A stretch of DNA of 64,000 nt from Piscinibacter sp. XHJ-5 (GTDB lineage Bacteria > Pseudomonadota > Gammaproteobacteria > Burkholderiales > Burkholderiaceae_C), in the NCBI RefSeq assembly GCF_029855045.1, contig NZ_CP123228.1, positions 1,178,001 to 1,242,000 of the forward strand, written 5' to 3'. A model generated the notes under the pieces. The model had not been told where the DNA came from. It did not search any database and worked only from the letters and a program-made list of their open reading frames with translations. Shown piece by piece: positions 1 through 10,853 of this stretch. Within the stretch, counting starts at the first letter, position 1. The number at the start of each line of letters is the position of its first letter. Made by a program: the position numbers and the translations under genes.

Positions 1-807
1 CAGAAGAACCCCGAGGGCATGAGCTCGCGCGAGAAGTACTTCTGGCAGTCGATGATCGGCCTGGTCGCCGCGCTGTACCTGGCGTTCAGCGTTTCGGAAA
101 CCTCGAACCTGCGCGTGCTGGAGCTCTTCATCCGTTGGGTGCAGAGCGGCTTCTCGAACGACCTGCCGCCCAAGGCCGACCTGATGGTCCCCTTCGTCAA
201 GACGATCAGCTACCCGCTGGGCGTGTTCGGCTTCATCATCCTGACCTACTTCGTCATCGTCGGGGCGAGCAACGCGGTGAACCTCACCGACGGCCTCGAC
301 GGCCTGGCGATCATGCCGGTGGTGATGGTCGGCTCGGCGCTGGGTGTCTTCGCCTACGTGACGGGCAGCTCGGTGTACAGCCGCTATCTGCTGTTCCCCT
401 ACATCCCCGGTGCCGGCGAGCTGCTGATCTTCTGCGCGGCGATGGCGGGCGCCGGGCTGGCGTTCCTGTGGTTCAACACCCACCCGGCGCAGGTCTTCAT
501 GGGCGACGTGGGCGCGCTGTCGCTGGGTGGCGCGTTGGGCACCATCGCCGTCATCACCCGGCAGGAGATCGTGCTCGGGATCATGGGCGGCGTGTTCGTC
601 CTCGAGGCGCTGTCGGTGATGGTGCAGGTCTCCTGGTTCAAGTTCACCAAGAAGCGCTACGGCACGGGCCGCCGCATTCTCAAGATGGCGCCGCTGCACC
701 ACCACTTCGAGAAGTCGGGGTGGAAGGAGACGCAGGTGGTGGTGCGCTTCTGGATCATCACGATGCTGTTGTGCCTCGTGGGACTGGCGAGTCTGAAGTT
801 GCGATGA
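1..807 (+). CDS. mraY: Phospho-N-acetylmuramoyl-pentapeptide-transferase (5' end outside window)
   Basis: MraY moves phospho-MurNAc-pentapeptide onto undecaprenyl phosphate to form lipid I in the inner membrane. The frame is open from base 1, so the start codon lies upstream and roughly the first quarter of the protein is missing. Visible family marks are NLTDGLDGL, the [10 protein letters not shown] loop and the HHHFEKSGW motif near the C terminus, with several hydrophobic helices between them. The stop overlaps the murD start (ATGA at 804-807), so the two genes are translationally coupled inside the dcw operon. The first Met visible in this frame (base 19) is internal and not a start. Confidence 0.96.
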   Translation, partial: QKNPEGMSSREKYFWQSMIGLVAALYLAFSVSETSNLRVLELFIRWVQSGFSNDLPPKADLMVPFVKTISYPLGVFGFIILTYFVIVGASNAVNLTDGLDGLAIMPVVMVGSALGVFAYVTGSSVYSRYLLFPYIPGAGELLIFCAAMAGAGLAFLWFNTHPAQVFMGDVGALSLGGALGTIAVITRQEIVLGIMGGVFVLEALSVMVQVSWFKFTKKRYGTGRRILKMAPLHHHFEKSGWKETQVVVRFWIITMLLCLVGLASLKLR

Positions 808-2552
808 ATCACCTGAAGGACATCACGGTGCTGGTGCTCGGGCTCGGGGAGTCCGGGCTGGCGATGGCGCGCTGGAGCGGGCGCTGCGGCGCGGCCGTGC
901 GCGTGTGGGACTCGCGCCAGGCGCCGCCGAATGCGGCCGCGCTCGCCGAGCACCTGCCGCAGGCCCAGCTGTTCACGGGCGAGCTGCACGACGACGCCTT
1001 CGACGGCGTGCGCCTGGTGCTGAAGAGCCCGGGCCTCGCGCCCACCGATGCACGCATCGCGGCGGCCTTGTCCCGCGCCGCCGATCGCGGCGTGCTGGTG
1101 CAAGGCGAGCTCGAGCTGTTCGCGCGCGCGCTGGCCGACCTGAAGGAAGAGCGAGGCTACGCGCCCCAGGTCGTCGCCATCACCGGCACGAACGGCAAGA
1201 CGACGACCACCGCGATGGCAGCGATGCTGATCGAGCGCACGGGCCGGCGTGTCGCCATGGCCGGCAACATCGGCCCGACGATGCTGCAGACGCTCGCCGA
1301 TGCGCTCGATCGCGAGCCGATGCCGGCGCCAGTCGTGGTGGCGACCGTGGAAGCACCGGTGGTGCCCCAGGCGGTGCAGGACGCCGTGCAGGAGGCGGCC
1401 AACGACGACCTCGGCCCGCCCATGGTGGACGAAGCCCCGCCCGCGTCGCAGCCGCTGGACGATGACTTCGTGCCGGTTCCCGTCGTGCCGCCGCCCCCCG
1501 CGGCGCCGGTGTTCGAGTACCTTCCCGAGGTGTGGGTGCTGGAGCTGTCCAGCTTCCAGCTCGACGAGGCCAAGGGCTTCGAGCCGGATGCGGCGACGGT
1601 GCTCAACATCACCCAGGACCACCTCGACTGGCATGGATCGATGCCGGCCTATGTCGCGGCGAAGGCGCGTGTCTTCGGCAGGAACGCGGTGATGGTCATC
1701 AACCGCGACGATCCGCAGGTCGAGAAGCTGATCCCCGAGCCCCCCGCGCCTGCGGCAAAGGGCAAGTCGCGTGCGCCCAGGCCCGTCGAGCGCACCGTCG
1801 TCCGCTTCGGCCTCGACTCGCCGCGGCGTCCGGGCGACTACGGGCTTGTCGTCGAGAACGGCATGGCATGGCTGGTGCGGGCCATGGAGGCCGACGAGAC
1901 GCTCAAGCGCGGCAAGCGCGCCGCCGCTGAAGACGACGAGGAGCTGCACATCCAGCGCCTGATGCCGGCCGACGCGCTGCGCGTGCGTGGCCGCCACAAC
2001 GCCGCCAATGCGCTGGCGGCGCTGGCGCTGGCCACGGCCATCGGCTGTCCGCTCGCACCGATGCTGCACGGCCTGCGCGAATACGGCGGCGAGCCGCATC
2101 GGGTGGAGTTCCTCGGCACGGTGAACGGCGTCGATGCGTTCGACGACAGCAAGGGCACCAACGTCGGCGCGACCGTCGCCGCGCTCAACGGCCTGGGCGC
2201 GGACAAGGCACCGGCCAAGCTCGTCGTCATCCTCGGCGGCGATGGCAAGGGTCAGGACTTCACGCCGCTGGCCGATCCGGTATCGCGGCACGTGCGCGCG
2301 GTGGCCACCATCGGCCGCGATGCCGCTCTCGTCGAGGCAGCCCTGGTCGACACCGGCGTGCCGCTGCTGCGCCATGACACGCTGCAAGCCGCCACGCGCT
2401 GGGCTTTCGGCCGCGCGCACGCCGGCGACGCGGTCCTCCTCAGCCCGGCCTGCGCGAGCCTCGACATGTTCCGCAACTACGCGCATCGCGCGGAAGTGTT
2501 CACCGCCGAGGTGCAGGCGCTGGCCGCCGAGCATGGGGAGATGCTGTCGTGA
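804..2552 (+). CDS. murD: UDP-N-acetylmuramoyl-L-alanine--D-glutamate ligase, enlarged form
   Basis: MurD adds D-Glu to UDP-MurNAc-L-Ala in the cytoplasm. The N-terminal Rossmann part carries VLGLGESG, the ATP-binding motif GTNGKTTTT lies near residues 128-136, and VLELSSFQL near 245-253. The ATG overlaps the mraY stop. At 582 residues it is far longer than the usual 430-450. About 65-70 extra residues rich in Pro, Ala, Val and acidic side chains separate GNIG (about 154) from VWVLELSS (about 243), and further Lys/Arg/Ala and acidic stretches lie between the INRDD and [10 protein letters not shown] motifs. The reading frame stays open through the inserts and the catalytic motifs are intact, so I read this as a lineage-specific expansion, not a broken gene. 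Confidence 0.94.
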   Translation: MNHLKDITVLVLGLGESGLAMARWSGRCGAAVRVWDSRQAPPNAAALAEHLPQAQLFTGELHDDAFDGVRLVLKSPGLAPTDARIAAALSRAADRGVLVQGELELFARALADLKEERGYAPQVVAITGTNGKTTTTAMAAMLIERTGRRVAMAGNIGPTMLQTLADALDREPMPAPVVVATVEAPVVPQAVQDAVQEAANDDLGPPMVDEAPPASQPLDDDFVPVPVVPPPPAAPVFEYLPEVWVLELSSFQLDEAKGFEPDAATVLNITQDHLDWHGSMPAYVAAKARVFGRNAVMVINRDDPQVEKLIPEPPAPAAKGKSRAPRPVERTVVRFGLDSPRRPGDYGLVVENGMAWLVRAMEADETLKRGKRAAAEDDEELHIQRLMPADALRVRGRHNAANALAALALATAIGCPLAPMLHGLREYGGEPHRVEFLGTVNGVDAFDDSKGTNVGATVAALNGLGADKAPAKLVVILGGDGKGQDFTPLADPVSRHVRAVATIGRDAALVEAALVDTGVPLLRHDTLQAATRWAFGRAHAGDAVLLSPACASLDMFRNYAHRAEVFTAEVQALAAEHGEMLS

Positions 2553-3820
2553 CGGCGCTTGCGGGGTTCAGCCTGCCCGCGCTCAGGCAGCGTGCCGCGG
2601 CGCTGCTGCGCCGTGGTGCCAAGCCGCAGGGCACGGCGGTGCCGGTGCGCGACTGGATCAACGTCTCGTCGGGCCAGCCCACGCGCCTGCTCGGCTTCGA
2701 CCAGCCCCTGGTGTGGGTGGTGGTGGCGCTGGTCGCGCTCGGGCTGGTGATGGTCTACAGCGCCTCGGTGGCCTTGCCCGACAACCCGAAGTTCATGCGC
2801 TACACGCCGACCTACTTTCTCACGCGCCACGCCATGTCCATCGTCATCGCCGCCGTCGCGGCGCTGGTGGTCGTGCAGATCCCGCTCGCCGTCTGGGAGA
2901 AGTGGTCGCCGTGGCTGTTCGTCGCCTCCCTGCTGCTGCTCGTCATCGTGCTGATTCCGATGATCGGCAAGGTGGTCTACGGCGCGCGCCGCTGGATTCC
3001 GCTGGGCATCATGAACTTCCAGCCCTCCGAGCTGGCCAAGCTGTCGATGGCCATGTACGCCGCCGGCTACATGGTGCGGAAGATGGAGGTGAAGGAGAAC
3101 TTCTTCCGCGCCGTGATGCCGATGGCCGTCTCGGTGGCGGTGGTGGGTCTGCTGCTGCTGGCCGAGCCCGACATGGGCGCCTTCCTGGTCATCGCCGCGA
3201 TCGCGATGGGCATCCTGTTCCTGGGTGGCGTCAACGGGCGCATGTTCCTGCTGATCACCGCGGTGCTGGTCGGCGCCTTCGTGCTGATGATCACCTTCAG
3301 CGAGTGGCGGCGCGAGCGCATCTTCGCCTACCTGAATCCATGGGACGAGAAGTACACGCTGGGCAAGGCGTACCAGCTGTCGCACTCGCTGATCGCCTTC
3401 GGCCGCGGCGAGATCTTCGGCCAGGGGCTTGGCTCCAGCGTCGAGAAGCTGCATTACCTGCCCGAAGCCCACACCGACTTCCTGCTGGCGGTGATCGGCG
3501 AGGAGCTGGGCTTCGTCGGCGTCGCCTGCGTCATCTTCGCGTTCTTCTGGCTCGCGCGTCGCGTGTTCCACATCGGCCGCCAGGCGATCGCGCTGGACCG
3601 CGTGTTCGCGGGCCTGTTCGCGCAGGGCGTCGGCATCTGGATGGGCGGGCAGGCGTTCATCAACATGGGTGTGAACCTGGGCGTGCTGCCGACCAAGGGC
3701 CTGACCCTGCCGCTGATGAGCTACGGCGGTTCGGCGATCGTGATGAACATGGTCGCGCTGGCCATCGTGCTGCGGGTGGACATCGAGAACCGGCAGCTCA
3801 TGAGAGGGGGCAGGGCATGA
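2549..3820 (+). CDS. ftsW: Septal peptidoglycan polymerase FtsW (SEDS family)
   Basis: FtsW is the SEDS-family glycan polymerase of the divisome, working with FtsI. The 423-residue protein has a long cytoplasmic N terminus followed by about ten hydrophobic segments. Family motifs visible are [26 protein letters not shown] (the Asp in this type of motif is needed for SEDS activity), [17 protein letters not shown] and the C-terminal [11 protein letters not shown]. Translation appears to start at a GTG overlapping the murD stop (GTGA), which fits the coupled dcw operon. Length and topology are normal. Confidence 0.95.
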   Translation: MTALAGFSLPALRQRAAALLRRGAKPQGTAVPVRDWINVSSGQPTRLLGFDQPLVWVVVALVALGLVMVYSASVALPDNPKFMRYTPTYFLTRHAMSIVIAAVAALVVVQIPLAVWEKWSPWLFVASLLLLVIVLIPMIGKVVYGARRWIPLGIMNFQPSELAKLSMAMYAAGYMVRKMEVKENFFRAVMPMAVSVAVVGLLLLAEPDMGAFLVIAAIAMGILFLGGVNGRMFLLITAVLVGAFVLMITFSEWRRERIFAYLNPWDEKYTLGKAYQLSHSLIAFGRGEIFGQGLGSSVEKLHYLPEAHTDFLLAVIGEELGFVGVACVIFAFFWLARRVFHIGRQAIALDRVFAGLFAQGVGIWMGGQAFINMGVNLGVLPTKGLTLPLMSYGGSAIVMNMVALAIVLRVDIENRQLMRGGRA

Positions 3821-3876
3821 GCGCGCACGGCCGCCCGCAGGGCTCATACCGGAGTGGGAAGCACGAAGGTACTCCA

Positions 3877-4956
3877 ATGAGCTCGCGCCACCTCGTCGTG
3901 ATGGCCGCCGGTACCGGCGGCCACGTCATTCCGGGCCTGGCCGTCGCACGCGAGATGCAGCAGCGTGGCTGGACCGTGAGCTGGCTCGGCACCACCCAAG
4001 GCATGGAGAACCGCCTCGTCCCGCCGGCCGGCATCGCGATGGACAACATTGCCTTCAGCGGCCTGCGCGGCAAGGGCTTCGTGCACACGCTGACCGGCGG
4101 CATGCGTTTGCTCGCCGCGTTCTGGAGCTGCCTGCGCATCCTGCGGCGCCGTCGTCCGAACGCGGTGCTCGGCATGGGCGGCTATGTCTGCTTCCCCGGC
4201 GGCATGATGGCCTCGCTGCTGAATCGACCGCTGATGCTGGTCAACGCCGACGCGGCGCTGCTGATGAGCAACAAGGCGCTCCTGCCGGTCGCCGACCGCG
4301 TGGCCTTCGGCTTCGACGGCCAGACCACGAAGAAGATCAGGCAGGCGGTCGTCACCGGCAACCCGGTGCGCGCCGAGATAGAGGCGCTGCCCCCTCCGGC
4401 CGAGCGCTTCGCCGGCCGCAGCGGTCCGCTGCGCCTGCTGGTGGTCGGCGGCAGCCTCGGGGCGCGGGTGCTCAACGACTGCGTGCCGCAGGCGATCGCG
4501 TTGATGGACGCCCAGCAGCGTCCGCAGGTCACCCACCAGACCGGCGAAGCCAGCCAAGCGGCCGTGCGCGACGCGTATGCGAAGTCCGATCTCCAGGCCG
4601 AGGTGCTGCCCTTCATCGACGACATGGCGCGGCGCCTGGCCGATTGCGACCTGATCGTCTGCCGCGCCGGGGCCGTCACGGTCAGCGAGCTGTGCGCGGC
4701 CGGCGTCGCCGGCGTGCTGGTCCCGCTGGTGGTGAGCACCACCTCGCACCAGCGCGACAACGCGCAGTGGCTCGCGGGCCATGAAGCGGGCATCCATTTG
4801 CCTCAGGCCGAGCTCACCCCGCCCAAACTGGCCGAGCTGCTCTCGCGCTTGACGCGCAACGCGCTGCTGCAGATGGCCACCAAGGCTCGCGAGCTGGCCA
4901 GGCCGAAGGCAGCGGCGCGGGTGGCCGACGAACTCGAAAGGCTGGCCGCGGCATGA
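3877..4956 (+). CDS. murG: UDP-N-acetylglucosamine--N-acetylmuramyl-(pentapeptide) pyrophosphoryl-undecaprenol GlcNAc transferase
   Basis: MurG adds GlcNAc to lipid I to make lipid II on the inner face of the membrane. The GT-B fold shows the N-terminal GTGGHVIPG loop, [12 protein letters not shown] in the second domain and [11 protein letters not shown] for UDP-GlcNAc binding. I chose the ATG at 3877 (359 residues) because GAAGG stands 7 bases upstream and [12 protein letters not shown] matches the usual family start. An in-frame ATG at 3817 overlaps the ftsW stop and would add 20 residues of non-family sequence; coupling through that codon cannot be excluded. Confidence 0.95.
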   Translation: MSSRHLVVMAAGTGGHVIPGLAVAREMQQRGWTVSWLGTTQGMENRLVPPAGIAMDNIAFSGLRGKGFVHTLTGGMRLLAAFWSCLRILRRRRPNAVLGMGGYVCFPGGMMASLLNRPLMLVNADAALLMSNKALLPVADRVAFGFDGQTTKKIRQAVVTGNPVRAEIEALPPPAERFAGRSGPLRLLVVGGSLGARVLNDCVPQAIALMDAQQRPQVTHQTGEASQAAVRDAYAKSDLQAEVLPFIDDMARRLADCDLIVCRAGAVTVSELCAAGVAGVLVPLVVSTTSHQRDNAQWLAGHEAGIHLPQAELTPPKLAELLSRLTRNALLQMATKARELARPKAAARVADELERLAAA

Positions 4957-6359
4957 AGCACGCCGTCAAGCACATCCACTTCGTGGGCATCGGCGGCGCC
5001 GGCATGAGCGGCATCGCCGAGATCCTGCACAACCTCGGCTACACCGTGTCGGGCTCGGACCAGAACGAGAGCGCGACCACGCAGCGGCTCGCTTCGCTGG
5101 GGATCCGGGTCACCATCGGGCACGACGCCGCCAACATCGCCGGCGCCGGCGCGGTGGTCACGTCCACCGCGGTCAGGGGCGACAACCCCGAAGTCATCGC
5201 CGCCCGGTCCAGGCATGTGCCCGTGGTGCCGCGAGCGGTGATGCTGGCCGAGCTGATGCGCCTCAAGCAGGGCATCGCCATCGCCGGCACGCACGGCAAG
5301 ACGACCACCACCAGCCTGGTCACCAGCGTGCTCGCGCAGGCCGGCGTCGACCCGACCTTCGTGATCGGCGGCCGGCTCAATGCAGCCGGTGCCAACTCCG
5401 CGCTCGGCAAGGGCGACTACATCGTCGTCGAGGCTGACGAATCGGACGCGTCCTTCCTCAACCTGAATCCGGTGATGGCGGTGGTGACCAACATCGACGC
5501 GGATCACATGGACACCTACGGCCACGACTTCGCCAAGCTGAAGCAGGCCTTCATCGACTTCATTCACCGCATGCCCTTCTACGGCGCGGCCATCCTCTGC
5601 AGCGACGACCCCGGCGTGCGCTCCATCATCCCGATGATCTCGCGTCCCATGGTCACCTACGGCTTCGGCGAGGATGCGATGGTGCGTGCCATCGACGTGC
5701 GCGCCAGCAACGGCCAGATGCGGTTTACGGTGATCCGCCACAACGGCGTGCGCATGCCGGACATGGAGGTCAACCTCAACCTGCCGGGCGAGCACAACGT
5801 CCTGAACGCGCTGGCGACGATCGCGGTGGCGACCGAGCTCGAGCTGCCCGATGCGCCCATCATCCAGGGCCTTGCCGGCTTCGGCGGCGTCGGCCGGCGC
5901 TTCCAGCGCTACGGCGACCTGCCGGCGCAGGACGGCGGCACCTTCGCGCTGATCGACGACTACGGCCACCATCCGGTGGAGATGGCCGCGACGCTGGCCG
6001 CGGCCCGCGGCGCCTTCCCGGGCCGTCGCCTCGTGCTCGCGTTCCAGCCGCACCGCTACACGCGCACGCGTGACTGCTTCGAGGACTTCGTCAAGGTGAT
6101 CGGCACGGCCGACGCGGTGCTCCTCGCCGACGTCTACTCCGCCGGCGAATCGCCCATCGTCGCCGCCGACGGCCGCGCCCTGGCGCGTGCGCTGCGCGTC
6201 GCCGGCAAGGTCGACGCGGTGTTCGTCGACGACATCCAGGACATGCCGCAGGCCATCGTCGACCACGCGCGCGGCGGCGATGTCGTGATGGCGATGGGCG
6301 CGGGGTCGATCGGCAACGTGCCCGCGCAGGTGGTCGAGCTGTTGGGGAGCAAGCCATGA
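4953..6359 (+). CDS. murC: UDP-N-acetylmuramate--L-alanine ligase
   Basis: MurC adds the first amino acid, L-Ala, to UDP-MurNAc. The N terminus has the nucleotide loop [12 protein letters not shown], followed by the ATP-binding motif [10 protein letters not shown] and the central [10 protein letters not shown]. The C-terminal domain includes DDYGHHPVE and FQPHRYTRT. Length, 468 residues, is normal. ATG overlaps the murG stop by four bases, with GAAAGG upstream as a likely ribosome site. It is a sibling of MurD and Mpl, both also in this window; the substrate assignment rests on GIGGAGMSG and gene position. Confidence 0.96.
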   Translation: MKHAVKHIHFVGIGGAGMSGIAEILHNLGYTVSGSDQNESATTQRLASLGIRVTIGHDAANIAGAGAVVTSTAVRGDNPEVIAARSRHVPVVPRAVMLAELMRLKQGIAIAGTHGKTTTTSLVTSVLAQAGVDPTFVIGGRLNAAGANSALGKGDYIVVEADESDASFLNLNPVMAVVTNIDADHMDTYGHDFAKLKQAFIDFIHRMPFYGAAILCSDDPGVRSIIPMISRPMVTYGFGEDAMVRAIDVRASNGQMRFTVIRHNGVRMPDMEVNLNLPGEHNVLNALATIAVATELELPDAPIIQGLAGFGGVGRRFQRYGDLPAQDGGTFALIDDYGHHPVEMAATLAAARGAFPGRRLVLAFQPHRYTRTRDCFEDFVKVIGTADAVLLADVYSAGESPIVAADGRALARALRVAGKVDAVFVDDIQDMPQAIVDHARGGDVVMAMGAGSIGNVPAQVVELLGSKP

Positions 6360-7318
6360 GCGTCGATGTCAAAGCCCTCGGCAAGGTCGCGGTCCTGTTC
6401 GGCGGCAGCTCCGCCGAGCGCGAGATCTCCATCATGTCGGGGACCGGCGTGCTGAACGCGCTGCGCTCGCAAGGCGTGGATGCGTACGCCTTCGATCCCG
6501 CCGAGCGAGACCTGGTCGAGCTCAAGACCGACGGCGCGGCGCGCTGCTTCATCGCACTGCATGGCCGCCACGGCGAGGACGGCACGGTGCAGGGCGCGCT
6601 CGAATTGCTGGGCATCCCCTACACCGGCTCGGGCGTCATGGCCTCGGCGATCGCCATGGACAAGGTGATGACCAAGCGCGTCTGGATCGCCGAGGGCCTG
6701 CCGACGCCCCGGCATGTTCGCCTGGCGCCGAACGAGCAGTCGCGCGAGCGCGTGGTGCGCGTGCCCGACGAGCTGGGTTTGCCGCTGATCGTGAAGCCGC
6801 CGCGCGAGGGCTCGTCGATCGGCATCACCAAGGTCGAGGGCTACTCGCAGATGCAGGACGCCGTCGCGCTGGCCGCGAGGTACGACCCCGATGTGCTGTG
6901 CGAGGAGTTCATCGAAGGCGAGGAGGTGACCTGCCCGGTGCTCGGCTATGGCCACCACGTGCAGGCGCTGCCGGTCATCCGCATCGTGGCGCCGGGCGGG
7001 GCGTACGACTACCAGAACAAGTACTTCACCGACGTCGTCAAGTACCTCTGCCCGAGCGGCTTGCCGCTGGCCGAGGAGCGCGAGATCCAGCGCATCGTGA
7101 TCGCCGCCTACACGACGCTGGGATGCCGCGGCTGGGGCCGTGCCGACCTGATGATCCGCGCGAGCGACCGCAAGCCGTTCCTGCTCGAGATCAACACGTC
7201 GCCGGGCATGACCTCTCACTCGCTGGTGCCGATGTCGGCCAAGGCCGCGGGCATGAGCTACGAGCAGTTGTGCCTGCACCTGGTGTCGCAGGCCAGCCTG
7301 GACACGCCGAAGGCCTGA
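6356..7318 (+). CDS. ddlB: D-alanine--D-alanine ligase B
   Basis: DdlB makes the D-Ala-D-Ala dipeptide added by MurF. The 320-residue ATP-grasp protein has [11 protein letters not shown] at the start, the substrate segment [33 protein letters not shown] in the ATP-grasp core and the Mg-binding [17 protein letters not shown] near the end. GGGGAG precedes the ATG, which overlaps the murC stop. Position between murC and ftsQ is the standard proteobacterial order. Confidence 0.96.
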   Translation: MSVDVKALGKVAVLFGGSSAEREISIMSGTGVLNALRSQGVDAYAFDPAERDLVELKTDGAARCFIALHGRHGEDGTVQGALELLGIPYTGSGVMASAIAMDKVMTKRVWIAEGLPTPRHVRLAPNEQSRERVVRVPDELGLPLIVKPPREGSSIGITKVEGYSQMQDAVALAARYDPDVLCEEFIEGEEVTCPVLGYGHHVQALPVIRIVAPGGAYDYQNKYFTDVVKYLCPSGLPLAEEREIQRIVIAAYTTLGCRGWGRADLMIRASDRKPFLLEINTSPGMTSHSLVPMSAKAAGMSYEQLCLHLVSQASLDTPKA

Positions 7319-7326
7319 GCACCACG

Positions 7327-8136
7327 ATGGCCGCCGCCACCGCCCTCGACCCCCGCACCGCGCCGCTGCCCGGCGACGTGCGGCTGATGCATGCCACGGC
7401 CAGCGCGCTGTACGTGCTGGCCGGGATCGCCCTGGCGGCGCTGCTGCTGAACTGGATGGTGCGGCTGCCGGCCTTTGCGCTGCGCATGATCCAGGTCGAA
7501 GGCGACGTGACGCGCAACAGCGTGTCGACCATTCGCGCCAATGCAGCGCCCAAGCTCTCGGGCAACTTCTTCACCACCGACTTGGTCAAGGGCAAGCGCG
7601 CATTCGAGTCGGTGCCCTGGGTGCGTCAGGCGGTCGTCAAGCGGGTGTGGCCCAACCGGCTCGCGGTGCGGCTGGAGGAGCACCGCCCGGCTGCCGTCTG
7701 GGGCGGCAGCGACACGGCGACCGACAAGCTGGTCAACAGCTACGGCGAGGTCTTCGAGGCCAACCTCGGCGACGTGGAGGACGACAGCCTGCCCACGCTG
7801 AGCGGGCCTGATGGCAGCTCCGTCCACATGCTGGCGATGCTGAATCAGCTGAGGCCGCTGTTCGAGAGGCTCGATGCACGTGTCGCCGCCCTGTCGCTGT
7901 CGGGCCGCGGCTCGTGGCGAGCCGAGCTCGACACCGGCGCGGAAGTGGAGCTGGGCCGCGGCACCGACGACGAGGTGCTCGCGCGCACCGAGCGCTTCAT
8001 CGGCACGCTGACCCAGGTCACCTCTCGCTTCCAGCGACCGCTCGAATACGCGGACCTGCGGCACCACGACGGCTATGCGGTACGGCTGAAGGGCATCACG
8101 ACGGTGATCCCGACCGCGAAGGAAAGAAAGAACTAG
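7327..8136 (+). CDS. ftsQ: Cell division protein FtsQ
   Basis: FtsQ is a bitopic inner-membrane divisome protein that recruits FtsB/FtsL. The 269-residue product has a short cytoplasmic tail, one membrane helix near residues 23-45 (LYVLAGIALAALLLNW), then the periplasmic POTRA domain beginning at FALRMIQVEGDV and the beta domain with SVPWVRQAVVKRVWPN and EHRPAAVWG. Start taken at ATG 7327, 8 bases after ddlB; no strong ribosome site is visible, suggesting readthrough reinitiation. Lies in the usual ddlB-ftsQ-ftsA order. Confidence 0.93.
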   Translation: MAAATALDPRTAPLPGDVRLMHATASALYVLAGIALAALLLNWMVRLPAFALRMIQVEGDVTRNSVSTIRANAAPKLSGNFFTTDLVKGKRAFESVPWVRQAVVKRVWPNRLAVRLEEHRPAAVWGGSDTATDKLVNSYGEVFEANLGDVEDDSLPTLSGPDGSSVHMLAMLNQLRPLFERLDARVAALSLSGRGSWRAELDTGAEVELGRGTDDEVLARTERFIGTLTQVTSRFQRPLEYADLRHHDGYAVRLKGITTVIPTAKERKN

Positions 8137-8144
8137 GGGCTCAG

Positions 8145-9374
8145 ATGGCCAAGGAATACAAGGATCTGGTGGTCGGGCTGGACATCGGCACCGCGAAGGT
8201 GATGGCGGTGGTCGCCGAAGTGCTGCCCAACGGCGAGCTGCGCGTCGCGGGCCTCGGCGTGGCGGCAACACACGGGCTCAAGCGCGGCGTCGTCGTCAAC
8301 ATCGACGCCACCGTGCAGTCGATCCAGCAGGCGCTGAAGGAGGCCGAGATGATGGCCGACTGCAAGATCACCCGCGTCTACACCGGCATCACGGGCAGCC
8401 ACATCCGCGGGCAGAACAGCACCGGCATGGTGATCGTGCGCGACAAGGAGGTGACGCCGGTCGACGTGGCGCGCGTGGTCGAGACGGCCAAGGCGATCAA
8501 CATCCCGAACGACCAGCGCCTCCTGCTGGTCGAGCCGCAGGAGTTCGTCATCGACGGCCACGAGGTCAAGGAGCCGATCGGCATGAGCGGCGGCCGGCTC
8601 GAGGTCAAGGTGCACATCGTGACCGGCGCGCAGAGCGCGGCCGAGAACATCGTCAAGTGCGTGCGCCGCTGCGGGCTCGAAGTCGACCAGCTCGTGCTGA
8701 ACCCGAGCGCGTCGAGCCACGCGGTGCTCACCGACGACGAGAAGGACCTCGGGGTCGCGCTGGTCGACATCGGCGCGGGCACCACCGACGTGGCCATCTT
8801 CACCGACGGCGCGATCCGCCATACCGCGGTGATCCCCATCGCCGGCGACCTGATCACCAGCGACATCGCGATGGCGCTGCGCACCCCGACCAAGGACGCC
8901 GAGGAGATCAAGGTCGAGTACGGCGTCGCCAAGCAGCTGCTGGCCGATCCGGGCGAGCAGCTCGAGGTGCCGGGGCTCGGCGACCGTGCGCCGCGCATGC
9001 TGTCGCGCCAGGCGCTGGCCGGCGTCATCGAGCCGCGCGTCGAGGAGATCTATTCGCTGGTGCACCAGGTGATCCGTGAGAGCGGCTACGAGGAGCTGCT
9101 GTCGTCGGGCATCGTCGTCACGGGCGGCGCCGCGGTGATGCCCGGCATGGTGGAGCTGGGCGAGGACATCTTTCTGAAGCCGGTGCGCAAGGGCATTCCG
9201 ACGTACCACGGCGCGCTCTACGACATGGTCGCCAATCCCCGCTCGGCCACCGTGATGGGGCTGCTCGAGGAGGCGCGGCTCGCCCGCTCGCGCGGCATGC
9301 GCGCGGCGCAGCAGGCGGGGTCGGTGAAGACCCTGTTCGGGCGGGCGAAGGACTGGTTTCTGGGGAATTTTTGA
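8145..9374 (+). CDS. ftsA: Cell division protein FtsA (actin-like FtsZ membrane anchor)
   Basis: FtsA tethers FtsZ filaments to the membrane and recruits later divisome proteins. The 409-residue protein starts MAKEYKDLVVGLDIGTAKV (phosphate 1 loop), has the second actin-type loop LVDIGAGTTDVAIF, and ends in the amphipathic membrane-targeting helix KTLFGRAKDWFLGNF. ATG 8145 lies 8 bases after ftsQ with a G-rich tract upstream. Unlike the compact genes before it, it is separated from ftsZ by 266 bases that hold a repeat element. Confidence 0.96.
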   Translation: MAKEYKDLVVGLDIGTAKVMAVVAEVLPNGELRVAGLGVAATHGLKRGVVVNIDATVQSIQQALKEAEMMADCKITRVYTGITGSHIRGQNSTGMVIVRDKEVTPVDVARVVETAKAINIPNDQRLLLVEPQEFVIDGHEVKEPIGMSGGRLEVKVHIVTGAQSAAENIVKCVRRCGLEVDQLVLNPSASSHAVLTDDEKDLGVALVDIGAGTTDVAIFTDGAIRHTAVIPIAGDLITSDIAMALRTPTKDAEEIKVEYGVAKQLLADPGEQLEVPGLGDRAPRMLSRQALAGVIEPRVEEIYSLVHQVIRESGYEELLSSGIVVTGGAAVMPGMVELGEDIFLKPVRKGIPTYHGALYDMVANPRSATVMGLLEEARLARSRGMRAAQQAGSVKTLFGRAKDWFLGNF

Positions 9375-9404
9375 AGCGAGGCACGCGATGGCAGACAAAG
9401 AACC

Positions 9405-9494
9405 GTTCGCCCTGAGCCTGTCGAAGGCTCGGGCTGAGCTTGTCGAAGCCCGCGTGCTCTGCCACGCAAGCCCTTCGACAGGCTCAGGGCGAAC
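9405..9494. repeat. Dispersed inverted repeat element (CCTGAGCCTGTCGAAGG family) between ftsA and ftsZ
   Basis: Two perfectly complementary 23-base arms, 9405-9427 and 9472-9494, face each other. Each contains CCTGAGCCTGTCGAAGG or its complement. A third, imperfect copy (GGGCTGAGCTTGTCGAAGCCC, 9431-9451) sits between them in the same direction as the left arm. The RNA could fold as a long hairpin. This core is recognisable as a short intergenic repeat found in many proteobacterial genomes. Its function is not known to me. Translations of the repeat give short spurious open frames, which I left out. Confidence 0.85.
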
Positions 9495-9627
9495 CGGCGG
9501 AGGAACGCACGGCCCTCCCCAGGATTCGAGACCGACAACCCAACGACCTAGGACCCCGGCGCCGCCGGGTCACCAAGGCGAACAACACACCGGTTGGGAA
9601 CTGACGACAGACATGGCAACTGCATTG

Positions 9628-9633
9628 AAGGAG
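9628..9633 (+). promoter_or_regulatory. Strong ribosome binding site of ftsZ
   Basis: AAGGAG lies 7 bases before the ftsZ ATG at 9641, the clearest Shine-Dalgarno match in the division cluster. Most neighbours rely on stop-start overlaps, so ftsZ seems set up for independent, higher-rate translation, consistent with the large amount of FtsZ cells need. Confidence 0.8.
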
Positions 9634-9640
9634 TAATCAA

Positions 9641-10840
9641 ATGGCTATCGAAATGATCGAGGAATTCGACCTGGGCACGCAGATCAAGGTCATCGGCGTC
9701 GGCGGCGGCGGCGGCAACGCGGTCGACCACATGATCGCCCAGGGCGTGCAGGGCGTGGAGTTCATCTGCGCCAACACCGACGCACAGGCGCTCAACCGCT
9801 CGGCGGCACATTCGCTGATCCAGCTCGGCACCACCGGGCTCGGCGCGGGCGCGAAGCCCGAGGCCGGCCGAGCCGCCGCGGAGGAGGCGGTGGACCGCAT
9901 CCGGCAATCCATCACCGGCGCCAACATGCTGTTCATCACCGCCGGCATGGGCGGAGGTACCGGCACCGGTGCTGCGCCGGTCATCGCGCGGGTCGCCAAG
10001 GAGATGGGCATCCTGACCGTGGGCGTGGTCACCAAGCCGTTCGACTTCGAAGGTGCGCGCCGCATGAAGGCCGCCGACACGGGTCTGGCCGAGCTCGAGG
10101 CGAACGTGGATTCGCTGATCGTCATCCTCAACGACAAGCTGCTCGACGTGCTGGGCGATGACGTCACGCAGGACCAGGCCTTCGCGCACGCCAACGACGT
10201 GCTGAAGAACGCGGTCGGCGGCATCAGCGACATCATCCACGTGCCGGGCCTGGTCAACGTCGACTTCGAGGACGTGAAGACGGTGATGAGCGAGCCGGGC
10301 AAGGCGATGATGGGCACGGCGATCGCGCAAGGCCCCGACCGCGCCAACAAGGCCGCCGAGATGGCGGTGGCGTGCCCGCTGCTGGAAGGCATCGACCTGT
10401 CCGGCGCGCGTGGCGTGCTGGTGCTGATCGCGGCCAACCGCAACACCTTCAAGCTGTCGGAGAGCCGCAATGCGATGAACTGCATCCGCCGCTATGCGGC
10501 CGAGGATGCGCACGTCATCTACGGCACGGCCTACGACGAGTCGCTGGGTGACCAGCTGCGCGTGACGGTCATCGCCACGGGCCTGTCGCCGCAGAAGCGC
10601 CAGGCCGCGCCGATGCAGGTCGTGCACAGCGCCCCGGTGCAGATGCAGCGCACCGGCACCGACAACCTGCCGATCCTCACCCAGCCCGTGCAACCGGCCC
10701 CGGCGCACGACTACAGCCAGCTCACCACGCCCAGCGTCTGGCGCAACGGCCGCACGGCCGCCGCCAAGGTCGATGCACTGGCGAGCAATGGCATGGACGA
10801 GATCGAGATCCCGGCGTTCCTGCGCAAGCAGGCGGACTGA
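9641..10840 (+). CDS. ftsZ: Cell division protein FtsZ (tubulin-like GTPase)
   Basis: FtsZ polymerises into the division ring in the cytoplasm. The 399-residue protein has the tubulin signature [13 protein letters not shown], the synergy loop region with [11 protein letters not shown], and the C-terminal binding peptide [13 protein letters not shown] used by FtsA and ZipA. The variable linker (about residues 320-380) is Gln/Pro rich. ATG 9641 is supported by AAGGAG. It is followed by a structured spacer and lpxC. Confidence 0.98.
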   Translation: MAIEMIEEFDLGTQIKVIGVGGGGGNAVDHMIAQGVQGVEFICANTDAQALNRSAAHSLIQLGTTGLGAGAKPEAGRAAAEEAVDRIRQSITGANMLFITAGMGGGTGTGAAPVIARVAKEMGILTVGVVTKPFDFEGARRMKAADTGLAELEANVDSLIVILNDKLLDVLGDDVTQDQAFAHANDVLKNAVGGISDIIHVPGLVNVDFEDVKTVMSEPGKAMMGTAIAQGPDRANKAAEMAVACPLLEGIDLSGARGVLVLIAANRNTFKLSESRNAMNCIRRYAAEDAHVIYGTAYDESLGDQLRVTVIATGLSPQKRQAAPMQVVHSAPVQMQRTGTDNLPILTQPVQPAPAHDYSQLTTPSVWRNGRTAAAKVDALASNGMDEIEIPAFLRKQAD

Positions 10841-10853
10841 GGTGCTGGGCAGC

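Noticed and set aside
657..2534. A 625-codon open frame antisense to murD
   Set aside because: Its translation is Arg/His/Gly-rich with no family motifs, and it mirrors the codon bias of murD. Such shadows are expected in high-GC DNA.
2134..3816. A long upstream extension of the murG frame
   Set aside because: It overlaps murD and ftsW in another frame with Arg/Ala-rich sequence; murG-type sequence begins only at 3877.
9388..9636. An 82-codon open frame between ftsA and ftsZ
   Set aside because: It translates the dispersed inverted repeat; no ribosome site and no homologous family is apparent.
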